Origin: Diploptera punctata
Taxonomy: Eukaryota; Arthropoda; Insecta; Blattodea; Blaberidae
DNA length: 64,000 bases
Reading direction: 5' to 3'
Assembly (NCBI GenBank): GCA_030220185.1
Contig: JASPKZ010008348.1
Coordinates: 1 to 64,000, forward strand
The translations under genes and the position numbers were made by a program. Shown here piece after piece: positions 33,900 to 44,954 of the stretch. Each line of letters begins with the position of its first letter. Positions within the stretch are counted from its first letter, which is position 1. The notes below the pieces were generated by a model. It searched no databases. It was not told the origin of the DNA and was given only the letters and a program-made list of their open reading frames with translations.

Positions 33900-34262
33900 G
33901 GTCAACATCATCATAGTACATTCACGAATTTAGGCCATTTGTTGACCTGTTTCGGTCTCAACAGAAACACCATCCAAAAATCTTTTGAGTGGATATCCTG
34001 ATCTTCTTCTTCCTGCAGGTTGATAGCTTAGCATTTGTTCGGGTATCCTGTGACCCTCCATTCGATGAACATGTGCATCCATCTTGATTTATAATCAGGA
34101 ATTTTGTTTTCTAAAGGTTCCATGTGCAATTCTTCTAAGATGTCTTAATTTTTTATGATCTTGTAGTGTGTATCTCATTTCAGCAGATCAAAGTCTGTAT
34201 ATCCTTCTGTTTCAATGTCCATACTTCGCTACCATACAAAACAGCCGGCGTTTTATATATTA
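33900..34262 (-). pseudogene. LINE-5 C-terminal fragment
   Basis: Shares blocks, inverted, with 47350-47735: CCTGTTTCGGTCTCAACAGA, ACACCATCCAAAAATCTTTT, TCTTCTTCTTCCTGCAGGTT. The 5' side reads YGSEVWTLKQKD-like. 3' tail ATGATGATG. Confidence 0.7.
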
Positions 34263-34269
34263 TAATTAT

Positions 34270-34530
34270 CTGATAACTAACTCACTGGCACTATCCAAAA
34301 CGTAGGTTCATGGCCGCGCGGACATAAGCTTGAACTAATGTTTTCCAATCATTCCCTGTATAATCTACTTCCCTAAAATCATGGTTAATGTTATTCTCCC
34401 ACCTCATTCTTGGGTATCAACTGGGCGTTTTCCCTCTGGTTTTCCTACAAGAAGCTTCCATGTCCCTCTTACGTTCCCTATTCGTGCTATATGTCCTGCC
34501 CATCGCAGTCTACGAGACTTTACTGTTCTT
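34270..34530 (-). pseudogene. RTE LINE 3' fragment (left of inverted pair)
   Basis: AACTAACTCACTGGCACTAT at the 3' tip, then CATGGCCGCGCGGACATAAG and the GRP..RW block backwards, truncated at an ATA repeat. Confidence 0.75.
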
Positions 34531-34577
34531 ATAATAGTAATAATAATAATAATAATAGTAATAATAATAGTTTTATT

Positions 34578-34765
34578 TTACCTACTAGAGTTAAGGTCAG
34601 TTGGTAGACCAAGAAAGAGGTGAGCGAATAACATTAACCATGATTTGATGGAGATGGATTGTAAAGGGGATGAATAGAAAATATTAGGTCAGAATAGGGA
34701 TGTAAGGAGGGCTTGTGTTCGCTCGGGCATGAACCTACGAGTTCGATGGTGCCAGTGAGTTAGTT
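34578..34765 (+). pseudogene. RTE LINE 3' end (right of inverted pair)
   Basis: AGTTGGTAGACCAAGAAAGA to GGTGCCAGTGAGTTAGTTTA, opposite orientation to 34270-34530 with (ATA)n between. Confidence 0.75.
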
Positions 34766-34782
34766 TATCTGTATTATTACCT

Positions 34783-34783
34783 A

Positions 34784-34854
<71 letters not shown>

Positions 34855-34922
34855 TATTATCATTGTTATTGATATTATCATTATTATTAATATTGTTATT
34901 GTTATTATTATTATTATTATTA

Positions 34923-34992
<70 letters not shown>
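34783..34992. repeat. (ATT)n microsatellite
   Basis: About 210 bp of ATT/TTA with a few TTG and ATC interruptions. The Ile/Asn ORFs over it are artefacts. Confidence 0.95.
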
Positions 34993-34993
34993 T

Positions 34994-35311
34994 CCACCGC
35001 TGTGGTCTCGAGGTAGCGTGCTGCCTTGTCACGCAGCGAGCCCGGGTTCGATCCCCGGTCGGGGCAGTTTTTCTGGGTGAGGTTTTAATCGGGGATTTTC
35101 CTCACCTGTAAAACAAATGTCAGAAAAACTTTAAGGCCCAAACGGTCCCCGAAATCATATGACCATCATCATCATCCTTATCATTATCATCATCATCCTT
35201 CACCGGTGTGGAAAGCAACGGGAAGCTACCACACCTACAATTCCCTAGTAAAGCTGAAAACATAGCATAAAAATGCTATGATTGCAGTGAAAGACCTGCC
35301 CTCGGGCAGAA
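34994..35311 (+). mobile_element. SINE family B, full-length type
   Basis: CCACCGCTGTGGTCTCGAGG, GGGTTCGATCCCCGGTCGGG, GGGTGAGGTTTTAATCGGGG, ATC repeat, TGCTATGATTGCAGTGAAAG, GCCCTCGGGCAGAA. Confidence 0.88.
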
Positions 35312-35599
35312 TTACTATGCATGGATTATTATTATTATTATTGTTGTTATCATCATCATAACAACAATGCTGCGTGTGATGCACCAGTGACCTGAATGCG
35401 CGACAAGTTGCCATTGTCCTCTGTCTTATCAAGTCACACACGAGTTTCCAATTAAATCACCGCACCGCCTGCTTAAAATAAAATTGTGCAACGTAATGCA
35501 CGCTAATGGCCATCCTTTACCCAATTAATGTACCGCTAACTCACTGCAACAGTGGCACAAGGCACGCAGTTAGATTGTATTCTTATTTATCATCGCTAT

Positions 35600-35715
35600 T
35601 CGAGTCTAGGATTGAAGGCGGTCTAGTCCCGAGGGTCACGGGTTCAAATCACGGGTGGATTTGTTTTACGATGGAAAAGTCCAAGAAACAAGTCCTCCTC
35701 AATAGTTTCATTCCT
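35600..35715 (+). mobile_element. SINE family A fragment
   Basis: GGCGGTCTAGTCCCGAGGGTCA (shown as GGCGGTCTAG, CCCGAGGGTCAC) and GGGTTCAAATCACGGG followed by GATGGAAAAGTCCAAG. Matches the head of SINE A with the middle shortened. Confidence 0.6.
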
Positions 35716-35729
35716 TGGAATTTTGCTAA

Positions 35730-35954
35730 AAATATACCGTAACTGTCTAAATCAGTTTTGGGCTCACATATTTACCTCAAAATTTGTAGTTTAAGAACAA
35801 CTTTTATTTCAAAATTAATTTTACTTCCACTCTATGTCAAAGATTGTCAAAGTATAACATAATTCAAAAACAAACTGAAGAGTTATTTAATAGCAAACTA
35901 ACTTATACACCTCACTGATACTATTTTATTAAAGACAACAACAACAACAACAAC

Positions 35955-35992
<38 letters not shown>

Positions 35993-36200
35993 TAATTTTA
36001 TTTATTTTATGGAAATAGTATTAAGATATAGACACGCAAGACCGGGAAATGTGGAAGAAAAAAAATAGTTTGGTTGAAATTAAAAGAAAGTATTAAGATT
36101 AACTAATATTTTCAGTTGTTTGTTTTAAATATTGTATAACCGACAAATGAGTTTATTATTATTACTGTTATTATTATTGTTATTATTATTAATTATTATT
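35730..36200. repeat. AT-rich interval with (AAC)n/(AAT)n microsatellite
   Basis: Microsatellite at about 35937-35995; the rest shows no gene or recognised repeat. Confidence 0.7.
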
Positions 36201-36204
36201 AAGA

Positions 36205-36425
36205 TTACAGTGGTATGGCCATGTCAAAAGAATGCCAGAGCAAAGATTGCCTAAAATTGTTATGGAATGGACCCCAATGGAAAGGAGGAAGAGAGGAAGA
36301 CCGAAGAAAACTTGGATGGAAGGGGTACAAGCGGCTATGAATATCATAGGATTGGAGGAAGATCAATGGATGGACAGAGAGAAATGGCGTTTGGTTTCCG
36401 AAAGACGGCGGCAGCTACCATAGTA
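36205..36425 (+). pseudogene. LINE-8 3' end with (ATT)n tail
   Basis: Reads WYGHVKRMPEQRLPKIVMEW, RRKRGRPKKTWMEGVQAAMN, WRLVSERRRQLP-stop, then GATGATTATTATTATTA. Post-RT C-terminus of a non-LTR element; uninterrupted over this short piece. Confidence 0.75.
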
Positions 36426-36774
36426 CCGGATGATGATTATTATTATTATATCTCATTATTTATCTTTGTTTTTGTTTTCGTGTACATTAGATAGGGACAC
36501 TCTACAAAGCAATTTTTATTTATCTTGCTTGTGTACATTTTATTACTAGTTTGAATTATCATTAACATTATTATGTTATCGTTCTTCATTTTATATAATT
36601 TACATTATTGATAACATTTTCATTTAGTATTTCATTAACAGTTAACTGAGGCGGTGAGAGGCCAAGGGGTACAAGTGACAAAGAAATAGTTTGGAAAAAA
36701 TTAAGTTTAAACAATGAGAACATAAAATTCCAGAAATATCTGACAAATCTCAAATTGTGTTTGTGTTCCTTATA

Positions 36775-38098
36775 CAGGGTGGACCGCTCGAATGGACCTA
36801 ATTTCAATTGCTTGTTACTGGCAAACGGTTGAAGATAGAAACTTAAAACAACGTTCATATTACAGAAAAACTCACCAAGTTTTGATATTCAGATCACCAC
36901 ATCTCTATATGAGCCCCAGCAGTCACTGTGACGATATCAAAGCGATGAACAATTTCTTGCCAAGTACGTTGGAGTATGTCTTCTGGAATGTTCTCAATAG
37001 CCTCTATGATGCGCTCACGAAGATCACGAAGGTCTTTGACTGGGGTGGTGTAAACTTTATCTTTGACATAGCCCCAGAGAAAGAAATCCAGTGGTGTTAA
37101 ATCGGGAGATCTCGGGGGCCACGCGATTGGTCCTCCCCTACCAATCCAACGGCCAGGGAAAATGTTGTCCAAAGTCGTACGAACTTCATTGGACCAGTGG
37201 GGAGGAGCACCATCTTGCTGGAAAACGATGTTAGCTGCAGTTGTTCAATTTGTGGAAAGAAGAACTGCTCCAGCATGTCAAGATATGTGGTACCACGAAC
37301 AGTTTTCTCGGCGAAGAAAAACGGTCCAATGACCTTATTATGTGACAAACTGCACCAAACATTCATCTTCGGACTATCACGAACATGCTCTTGAATAGCG
37401 TGAGGATTCTCCGATCCCCAGATCCGCACATTATGCCGGTTTACTTGCCTGACAAATGGAAAGTGTCTTCGTCCGAGAAGAAAATCTTGGTCATGAAGTC
37501 AGGATCAGCGCCGAGACGGTCCAGCATCGTATTGGCGAATTCCACTCGTTTCGGCATGTCATTCGGCTCCAGACGTTGCACTAACTGCACTTTATATGCG
37601 TGCAGTTTGAGGCGTTTGTGGACAATCCGTTGTAATGTCGATTTTGGTATTTGAAGTTCCCGCGAAGCTCTTCTTAATGACTTCCGGGGGCTTCGCTCAA
37701 ATGCGGCTTGAACATTTGCTACCATTTCATCGGATGCTCTGCGACCACCACCATGCTTCTTCAACACAGATCCTGTAGCTAATAATGTATCACGCCACTT
37801 CTTTATGCTTCTAGCAGTTGGAGCATCACGGTTAAACACACGCCGGAACTCCCTTTGAACTCTAATGATTGATTTAAACTCCGCATACCACAAAACAGCT
37901 TGCGCTTTCATCTGCGGAGTCGCCATTTTCACAAACAATTAAATCTAAGAACGAAAAGCGTATCTTTGTGCCATCTACCGACAGGATTCGAAACTTGGTG
38001 AGTTTTTCTGTACTATGAACGTTGTTTTAAGTTTCTATCTTCAACCGTTTTCCAGTAACAAGCAATTGAAATTAGGTCCATTCGAGCGGTCCACCCTG
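36775..38098 (-). mobile_element. Mariner (DD41D type), second copy, inverted
   Basis: 1324 bp, same TIRs as the copy at 28285, flanked by TA (36773-36774, 38099-38100). Nearly identical sequence; the 2-bp length difference equals the two single-base deletions found in its transposase. Confidence 0.95.
36894..37938 (-). pseudogene. Mariner transposase, broken by two 1-bp deletions
   Basis: Compared with 28445-29491: one G is missing after the LSGK codons (near 37440) and one C is missing before the codons for the NIVFQQ region (near 37236). A missense change turns DEATF into DEDTF. The frame is otherwise preserved, so inactivation is recent. Confidence 0.93.
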
Positions 38099-38425
38099 TA
38101 TATGCGTCCATTTATCCGTAAAATATGAACACATTCAATATATACATTAGCCCAGACTGTATATTTTCTTTGCATTAAGATTCACTTATATCCCTTGTCC
38201 TCCAAGTAATATTCTGAAATAAATTATCCAAGAAAAGTAGATTCATACCAAAGTTTTTATACGTACTTATCCAAAGAGTTACATATTACGACAATATTAA
38301 TTGAAAAATCGGTCTTAAAGTTCATTGCACTTAAACCTGCATTCATGGATACATTCTCTTACCCGACTCTGCACATACATATTTCCCTTTTCTCCCTGTA
38401 TACTGTTTGCCTTCATTCCTTCCTC

Positions 38426-38450
38426 TTTTTTTTTTTTTTTTTTTTTTTTT
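38426..38450. repeat. Poly-T tract (25 nt)
   Basis: Uninterrupted T-run on the plus strand, possibly the A-tail of a minus-strand retro-insertion; no body recognised. Confidence 0.8.
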
Positions 38451-38699
38451 GCTATATATTTACCCAATTTTCTGATTTACTAATCCTATTTGAAGAAGTA
38501 TTTTAGTAAGATATTCATTATGCTCCACGTTGTGGCGACAATTTTGAAGAAGTAATTCTTTTCCCATGTTGTGGTGACATCTTGAAGCAGCTAACTCTCT
38601 TCATGCCCGATGTTGTTGTAACATTTTGAAGGATTAGTGTCCCAAAAAGAATTACTGGCTCAGGTTGGGTTTGATTTTCGGTAGAGCTGGATTCTATTC

Positions 38700-39154
38700 T
38701 CAAGGTCGAAGTTGGTACACAAGATAGGAAAACACTTTAAAAATCACTAATAACTGATTCTTGTAGAAATAGTTGTAAATTTATTTACTATTTAATTTCC
38801 CAGCAGATCAAGTAAATATAGGTGGTATTATTATTCACCGTCAATTAAAATTAAATTATTGTCTTTTCTTGAATCAACTATTCTTCTTGTATTAAATATC
38901 ACATTTTGTCAGGAGAGCTGTTATTGCTTCTATCCTTGATGAAAGTTATATGCTGACTGACTATGTAATTCTGTTATAATCTTAAAGAACATTATTACAT
39001 CACATGATTTTATATTTAAATTCTATTGGTTAATATAATGTTTAAATTTGATTTGTTAAATCAAAAAGTTAATTGTTTCAACTTCCAATCAGAGTTTAGT
39101 ATACTTTTATTTAAAAATATTAAGTTAAGCAGGTGTTCTTATTACAGTTATAAC
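38700..39154. repeat. Repeat H copy Y, left part
   Basis: GAAGTTGGTACA, CAGCAGATCAAGTAAATATA, TTACATCACATGATTTTATA, AGTATACTTTTATTTA match 23150-23960. The RTE LINE is inserted after 39154; the copy resumes at 42437. Confidence 0.65.
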
Positions 39155-39179
39155 TTACTTACTTACTTACTCACTGGCA

Positions 39180-41066
39180 CTATCGAACCCGAAGGTTCAT
39201 GGCCGCGCGGACATAAGCTCTCCATACATCCCTATCCTGAGCTAATGCTTTCCAATCATTCCCTGTATAATCTACTTCCCTCAAATCATAGTTAATGTTG
39301 TTCTCCCACCTCATTCTTGGTCTACCAACTGGGCGTTTTCCCTCTGGCTTTCCTACAAGAAGCTTCCATGCACGTCTTTCATTCCCCATACGCGCAACAT
39401 GTCCTGCCCATCGCAGTCTACGAGACTTAACTGTTCTTATTATATCTGGCTTCCTATAAAGACCATGTAGTTCATTGTTATGTAGTCTTCTCCATTCACC
39501 TGTCTGTTCATCTCTCTTTGGTCCAAAAATTTTCCTAAGAACTTTATTCTCAAATACTCGTAATCTCCTTTCCTCCCTTAAAGTAAGAGTCCATGTTTCG
39601 CACCCATATAATATAACTGGTAGAATAATAGTTTTATATATTTTCAGCTTAACGTTTTTTGAAAGGAGTTGGGACATCAAAAGTCTCTGCAATGCATAAT
39701 AGCATGCATTTCCAGAATTGAGCCTATGTTTAATTTCTTTGTGCATCTCATTCCTATTTGTGATTATTGTTCCTAGGTATTTGAATTCAGCCACTTCCTC
39801 AAAATTTCCCTCATTTTTCATTAGCTGTCCATTTCCATTATATACTGAATTTCTACGTGTGACCATATATTTAGTTTTACTGATATTTACTTCCAGTCCT
39901 AATTTCTTAGTGTTACTCAATAGTGTGTGCGTGTTGGCCTTTAGTATCTCCTCGCTATCGGCCAGTAGTACTACATCATCAGCATAAACTAACAGCTTAT
40001 TAATACCATTGAGTTGTAAGCCTTCCTCATTCTCTAAAGATTTAATGGCATGCTCTAGTACAAAATTAAATAGTAGAGGAGATAGTGCATCTCCTTGCTT
40101 CAACCCATTCTGGATTTCAAAAGTGTCTGAAAACTGTTTGCCTACACGCACCCTACTCTTTGAGCCATTTAGACACATTCGTATAAGTCTAACTAACTTT
40201 TTAGGAATTCCGAACTCCAGCAGTATACTATATAACTTCTCCCTCTTAATTGAATCATATGCTTTTTTGAAGTCTACATATAGTTGATGTACAGTATCAT
40301 TATATTCCCATTTCTTCTCTAAAATCTGTCTTATACTGAAAATCTGATCTGTTGTAGACCTGTTTCTTCTAAATGCACATTGATGATCTCCTAGAATGTC
40401 ATCAATATAGGGAGTAAGTCTGCTTACTAATATATTTGTTAGAATTTTGTACGAAGTTGAAAGTAATGAGATGCCCCTGTAGTTGTTGCAATCAGTTTTA
40501 TCTCCTTTCTTATAAATTGGTACGATAATTGATTCCTTCCATTCATCTGGAAGAGCTTCTTTTTCCCAAATCATACTAAGCAACCAGCGTATCTTGTCCA
40601 TCAATTTTTCTCCCCCTGATTTTATCAGTTCTGCTGGGATCTCATCTGAACCTGATGCTTTATACATCTTCAATTTTTCAATCGCCATTTCAACCTCTAA
40701 TGCACTTGGCTCTGCGACTAGCATTTCTGCTGTCTGTAACTTATCCTCCTCAATGTCCTGTTCTGTATGTACATTTAATAGCTGATTAAAGTAACCTTTC
40801 CATCTATTTAATATACTCCTAGAATCTGCAATCATATCCCCATTTTCATTCCGAATTATGTTTGTTCTAGCCTGAAACCCCTTCTTCTCTATACTAATTC
40901 CCTGATATAATTCTCTAATGTTCCTATTTTTTGCATTCATTTCAAGATCATTAATCTTCTCTCTCAAATATTCCCTCTTTTTACTCTTTAGTAACTTGGT
41001 GGTTTCCCGTCTAACACTACCCAATTGCTCTAAATTTACCTCATTTGGCTCGTGTAACCATTTCAT
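39180..41066 (-). CDS. RTE reverse transcriptase domain (second part)
   Basis: 628 residues from an internal Met. RT motifs: VPIYKKGDKTDCNNYRGISL (about 182-201), YVDFKKAYDS (263-272), NGLKQGDALSPLLFNF (320-335), catalytic YADDVVLLAD (361-370), KYLGTII. C-terminal region CETWTLTLREERRLRVFENK, RLRWAGHVARMGNERRAW and GRPRMRWENNI. No stop inside. The frame continues upstream of this Met to the shift near 41140. Confidence 0.93.
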   Translation of the reverse strand: MKWLHEPNEVNLEQLGSVRRETTKLLKSKKREYLREKINDLEMNAKNRNIRELYQGISIEKKGFQARTNIIRNENGDMIADSRSILNRWKGYFNQLLNVHTEQDIEEDKLQTAEMLVAEPSALEVEMAIEKLKMYKASGSDEIPAELIKSGGEKLMDKIRWLLSMIWEKEALPDEWKESIIVPIYKKGDKTDCNNYRGISLLSTSYKILTNILVSRLTPYIDDILGDHQCAFRRNRSTTDQIFSIRQILEKKWEYNDTVHQLYVDFKKAYDSIKREKLYSILLEFGIPKKLVRLIRMCLNGSKSRVRVGKQFSDTFEIQNGLKQGDALSPLLFNFVLEHAIKSLENEEGLQLNGINKLLVYADDVVLLADSEEILKANTHTLLSNTKKLGLEVNISKTKYMVTRRNSVYNGNGQLMKNEGNFEEVAEFKYLGTIITNRNEMHKEIKHRLNSGNACYYALQRLLMSQLLSKNVKLKIYKTIILPVILYGCETWTLTLREERRLRVFENKVLRKIFGPKRDEQTGEWRRLHNNELHGLYRKPDIIRTVKSRRLRWAGHVARMGNERRAWKLLVGKPEGKRPVGRPRMRWENNINYDLREVDYTGNDWKALAQDRDVWRAYVRAAMNLRVR

Positions 41067-41109
41067 TTTTGCTAGCTTTCTTTTCTTTACAATGTCGGCA
41101 CATTCCTCA

Positions 41110-42219
41110 TCAAACCATTTCTTGTTTTGCCTCTTTTTTTAAACAACCAATGCTTTCTGATGCTGACAATTTAATAGTATCTCTTATAGCCTCCCATTCT
41201 TTATTTATATCAGTTTCTTCTTCGTTTGCCACATTGTCATCTGAAGATTCCAGTACTTCAAATCTATTAGCTATTTTGATTTGGTATTCTTGCCGCATTT
41301 CATCATTTTTCAAGTTTTTTAATTCATATTTTACAGAATCATCTTTAGCGTTCGTTCCTCTCATAAGCGATAGCCGTTGTCTGATTTTCACTCTGACCAG
41401 ATGATGATCCGAATTGCAGTCTGTCCCTCTAACTGATCTAACATCAATGATGCTACTGTGCCAGCGTTTATCCACTAATACATGATCTATCTGGTTCCGA
41501 GTTTCTCCATCTGGGGACGTCCAGGTGTATTTATGAATATCCTTATGCTGAAATGTTGTGCTCTTAAGAATGAGATTCTTTGATGTGGCAAATGTGACTA
41601 ATCTAACCCCGTTGTCGTTACTATCTTCATGAAGACTGAATTTGCCTATTGTTGGTTTGAATATATCTTCCCGCCCCACTTTTGCATTAAAATCTCCTAA
41701 GACAATTTTCATATGATATCGTGAAAGGCTATCAAATAAGCATTCTAATTCTTCATAGAACTCATCCTTGATCTTGTCATCTTTATCTTCTGTGGGGGCA
41801 TGTACATTTACAATTATAAAATCATGTCGTTTACCCTTTAGAATTATGTATGATATCCTATCACTAACAAATTTAATATCTCGGATAGCGGATAGGATCC
41901 TCCTTCTGACTAAAAAACCCGTTCCAAATGCAGGTCTTTCTGCACCCCCATAGTATAATGCAAAGCTTCCTGATTCCTGACTACCTTCTCCTGGCCACCT
42001 AACTTCCTGTAAAGCGACTATATCCAAGGGCGATTTATCCAATTCCCGCGTTAATATCTCTAGTGCCCCGCTATTGTATAAAGTCCTAACATTCCATGTT
42101 CCTAGGAACATGTCCCTGTGTTTGAGCCTTTGGCATGGGTTCCCTGAAGTAGTCCCCGCCCGGAGAACCGAATGGGGGACTATTTGACCTCCGGAAAATT
42201 TTACCCCAGATGAACCCAT
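41110..42219 (-). CDS. RTE endonuclease domain (first part of split ORF)
   Basis: 369 residues. Exonuclease/endonuclease/phosphatase fold: TWNVRTLY (about 41-48), LQEVRW with catalytic Glu72, NVHAPTEDKD (138-147), GDFNAKVG (175-182), QIDHVLVDKRW (243-253), and SDHHLVRVKI (270-279). It nicks target DNA in target-primed reverse transcription. Ends at a TGA shortly after a run of seven A (plus-strand T7 near 41135-41141); the RT frame follows with a +1 offset, so the two were one protein. Either the A-run gained a base or +1 frameshifting is used. Confidence 0.9.
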   Translation of the reverse strand: MGSSGVKFSGGQIVPHSVLRAGTTSGNPCQRLKHRDMFLGTWNVRTLYNSGALEILTRELDKSPLDIVALQEVRWPGEGSQESGSFALYYGGAERPAFGTGFLVRRRILSAIRDIKFVSDRISYIILKGKRHDFIIVNVHAPTEDKDDKIKDEFYEELECLFDSLSRYHMKIVLGDFNAKVGREDIFKPTIGKFSLHEDSNDNGVRLVTFATSKNLILKSTTFQHKDIHKYTWTSPDGETRNQIDHVLVDKRWHSSIIDVRSVRGTDCNSDHHLVRVKIRQRLSLMRGTNAKDDSVKYELKNLKNDEMRQEYQIKIANRFEVLESSDDNVANEEETDINKEWEAIRDTIKLSASESIGCLKKEAKQEMV

Positions 42220-42436
42220 GTCCGCATTTCTTGACGGTTGTATTTTTACGGTGAAAGATCGTCACTCTTTCGCCCAAGGTACTTTTTTCGTCTGGTTTAT
42301 CACCTTCGACCAGTCCGGCATGGGTAACCCTATCGGCAGCAATGCTACCGCCGGCATAGCTCTCAGGATCATTTAAGCACGCAAGCCACTCCACCACGAC
42401 AAGGTAAAGATACCATGGAGGGTATTACAGTATAAC

Positions 42437-43400
42437 AGAAAGCTTTTATAATTCAGACAACAATAACTTAAAACAGTTTTAAAATCATTATTTAGAAAGA
42501 CTTATGTAATACAATTTGTTTAATTGTTACTGAGACATTTTTATTCAACAATGAACAACAATTAATTATTTAGATGTTTTTCTTTTTTAAGTCATATTTA
42601 AATATTAAAAGAATTTTAAAGTATAAAATTATTAACTTTAACTTTCATATTTATTATGATATTAAAATCCTGCTATATATTTCTGTCAACGTGCAATATT
42701 GGAACATCTTCTCCTTCTTCTGTAGGTCGTGAAATGCCAGGTTCTTCAATGTCATCTTCTTTGGAATGAGTCAAGAAAACAGAAACAACACCAATGATTA
42801 ATCTTCATATTTTAAAAATCATACCTTTATTATAAACATTATTAAATTGCAAATCCTGTAGATCTAAATCATATCTTTAGATTGTTAAATAATTTCCAAT
42901 TATCTCAAAATGTATTGGAAAAAACTATTATTTTATAATATAGACCTACAATTGTGAAAATATAAACAAAGAAGTTAAAATATTTTACTTACCATGAAGG
43001 CTGAGCTTAAGTCCATGCTCGTGTTCATCAGATTCTGATTCAGACATAATAATATTTGATAAATCAATAAACCTCGAAGAATCACCAGCACTATATTAAA
43101 CACTAATAATACAAAAATAATCTTCACGTAAAATTTGTTGGAAACATTAACAAATACAACGCTCTATAAGCTTGAGTCCACCTAGCTGTTGGAAGCCAAG
43201 GAATACAATTACAGACGAATCCCTTGTCATCCAAGTTGAAGAGCTGTTTCTCTGAGTGATTTTCTAAGATTGCACTGTATGTCAGAATCTGTTAAACTCG
43301 CGCATATATCGGGCACCAAACAGTTTGTCACATTAGCTATTTCTGCACTTAATTCATTTTTTAAAAAATGTCACTTGTACCCCTTGTCCTCTGACCGCCT
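42437..43400. repeat. Repeat H copy Y, right part, and flanking repeat
   Basis: AATAACTTAAAACAGTTTTA, AAAATTATTAACTTTAACTT match 24000-25000 of copy X minus its insertions. Near 43375 ACTTGTACCCCTTGTCCTCT is inverted at 36655 (GAGGCCAAGGGGTACAAGTG). Confidence 0.55.
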
Positions 43401-43414
43401 CAGTTGTGATTGTT

Positions 43415-43670
43415 ATATCATCATCATCATCATCATCACTCCAGGGATTAGTCAATTGCCCGTTCCGACTTCATAATGCATCAGCCCAACGTCTTCTAGG
43501 TCTTCCAACATCACGTCTTCCTCTTGCTTGATAATTTCTTGCTACCAATGGATATCTCTCCTTACTCATTCCATCCATGTGATCAATCCATTTCTGTCTG
43601 TAATTCGTGACTTTATCCAATAACGGCTGTACTTTCAATTCTTCTCTTATATCCTCATTTTTGTATATTA
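43415..43670 (-). pseudogene. LINE-2 3' fragment
   Basis: ATC microsatellite then CCCGTTCCGACTTCATAATG, CATCACGTCTTCCTCTTGCT: nearly identical to 5365-5620, truncated at TCATTT. Confidence 0.8.
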
Positions 43671-43727
43671 TGTAACATATATTTGTCTTGGTGAGTAGAA
43701 GAGAAGGCCACGTGGACTTAATTCCAC

Positions 43728-44146
43728 CAGGATAAATATTTTTTTTTTCTATAGCGTTCTGCCATAGGGCTAAGTTATGCTTTGCAGCTTTACTAGGGAA
43801 TTATAGGTGTGGTAGCTACCCGTTGCTTTCCACACCGGTGAAGGATGATGTCAAAAGACCACAGCGGTATACTATAAATAAAATAAAAAATCCATGAAAA
43901 AAAAAGATCAATTTATTTCATTGTAGTGGTTAACAACGCTGAAATCATAACTAAAAACTAACTCACTGGCACTATCAAACACGTCGGTCCATGGCGAACT
44001 GACATAAGCTCTCCATACATCCCTATCCTGAGCTAATGTTTTCCAAACATCCTCTTATAATCAATTTCCCCCAAATCATGGTTAATGTTATCCTCCCACC
44101 TCATTCTCGGTCTGCCAACTGGGCGTTTTCCCCTCTCGTTTTCCAA
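43728..44146. repeat. Local duplication, copy 1
   Basis: CACCAGGATAAATATTTTTT, a SINE B 3' end (43750-43867), TCCATGAAA A-run, GTGGTTAACAACGCT, then RTE 3' end to CCCCTCTCGTT. Same order and nearly same sequence at 46310-46728. Confidence 0.88.
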
Positions 44147-44510
44147 CAACATACCAACTCTTTCATTCCCATTCGTGCTACATGTCCTGCCCAACACAGC
44201 CTACAAGACTTAACTGTTCTTATTATATCTGGTTTCCTATAAAGATCATGTAGCTCACTGTTATGTAGTCTTCTTTATTCGCCTGCCTCTTTATCTCTCT
44301 TTGGTCCTAAAATGTTCCTAATAACTTTATTCTCAAATACTCGTAATATTTTCTCCTCTCTTAAAGTAAGAGTCCATGTTTCACATCCATATAATATAAC
44401 TGGTAGAATGACAGTTTTATATATTTTTCAGTTTAGTGTTTTTTTTTTAGAAAAGTTGGGACAAGAGTCTCTGTAATGCAAAATAACATGCATTTCCAGA
44501 ATTGAGCAAT
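43955..44510 (-). pseudogene. RTE LINE 3' fragment
   Basis: ACTAACTCACTGGCACTATC at the 3' tip through AAGTAAGAGTCCATGTTTCA to GCATTTCCAGAATTGAGC. Frameshifted. Confidence 0.78.
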
Positions 44511-44950
44511 TATGTTATACATGTTTGACATAGGTCATTAGCGTCGTAATTCTAATCTGGACGTTAAATGGGCGACAGATTTTGCTGAAGGGGATCTTAT
44601 TTTATACTTGATCAACATTTTGTGCGCACGACAAGTCTGTCTTGAAGGAAGTATAGCTTGCGGGTAAAATGAACAGAGACTTGGCTTTTGCGTGATTGTA
44701 ATGATCGTAAACAAGAGAACTGATGCGTCTTGTAATTCAACAAAGTATAGCGATGTGTTTTGCGAAGTTTGAAGTCTGCCATTGATCTTGACCGACCTTG
44801 ATCTTCTGCAAAGATGTTGTGTCAGTTGCGCTGCTGATGAATTACCAGCTCTGTTCCCACCCACGTCATGATGTCATGCATTTAAATAAAATCTTACATT
44901 AACCTTTATATTAATTCTATGGTACTGTAACACCAACATAAATAGATAGA
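44510..44950. other. No feature recognised
   Basis: About 430 bp of mixed-composition sequence with an isolated 108-codon minus-strand ORF (44538-44864) that has no family look. Confidence 0.4.
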
Positions 44951-44954
44951 TAGA

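Larger units (their letters stand above)
39155..42422 (-). mobile_element. RTE-clade LINE, near-complete, with target duplication
   Basis: 3.27 kb, apurinic endonuclease plus reverse transcriptase, short 3' end with a GTAA-type tandem tail (plus-strand CTTACTTACTTACTTAC), features of RTE elements. Flanked by TATTACAGTTATAAC (39140-39154) and TATTACAGTATAAC (42423-42436), a target duplication differing by one T. Conserved 5' end CTTGTCGTGGTGGAGTGGCT on the minus strand. It is the source type for the many RTE fragments in this window. Coding split by a single-base shift near 41140. Confidence 0.93.

Noticed and set aside
34781..35111. Ile/Asn and Leu/Ile ORFs
   Set aside because: Translations of the ATT microsatellite and of a SINE B head.
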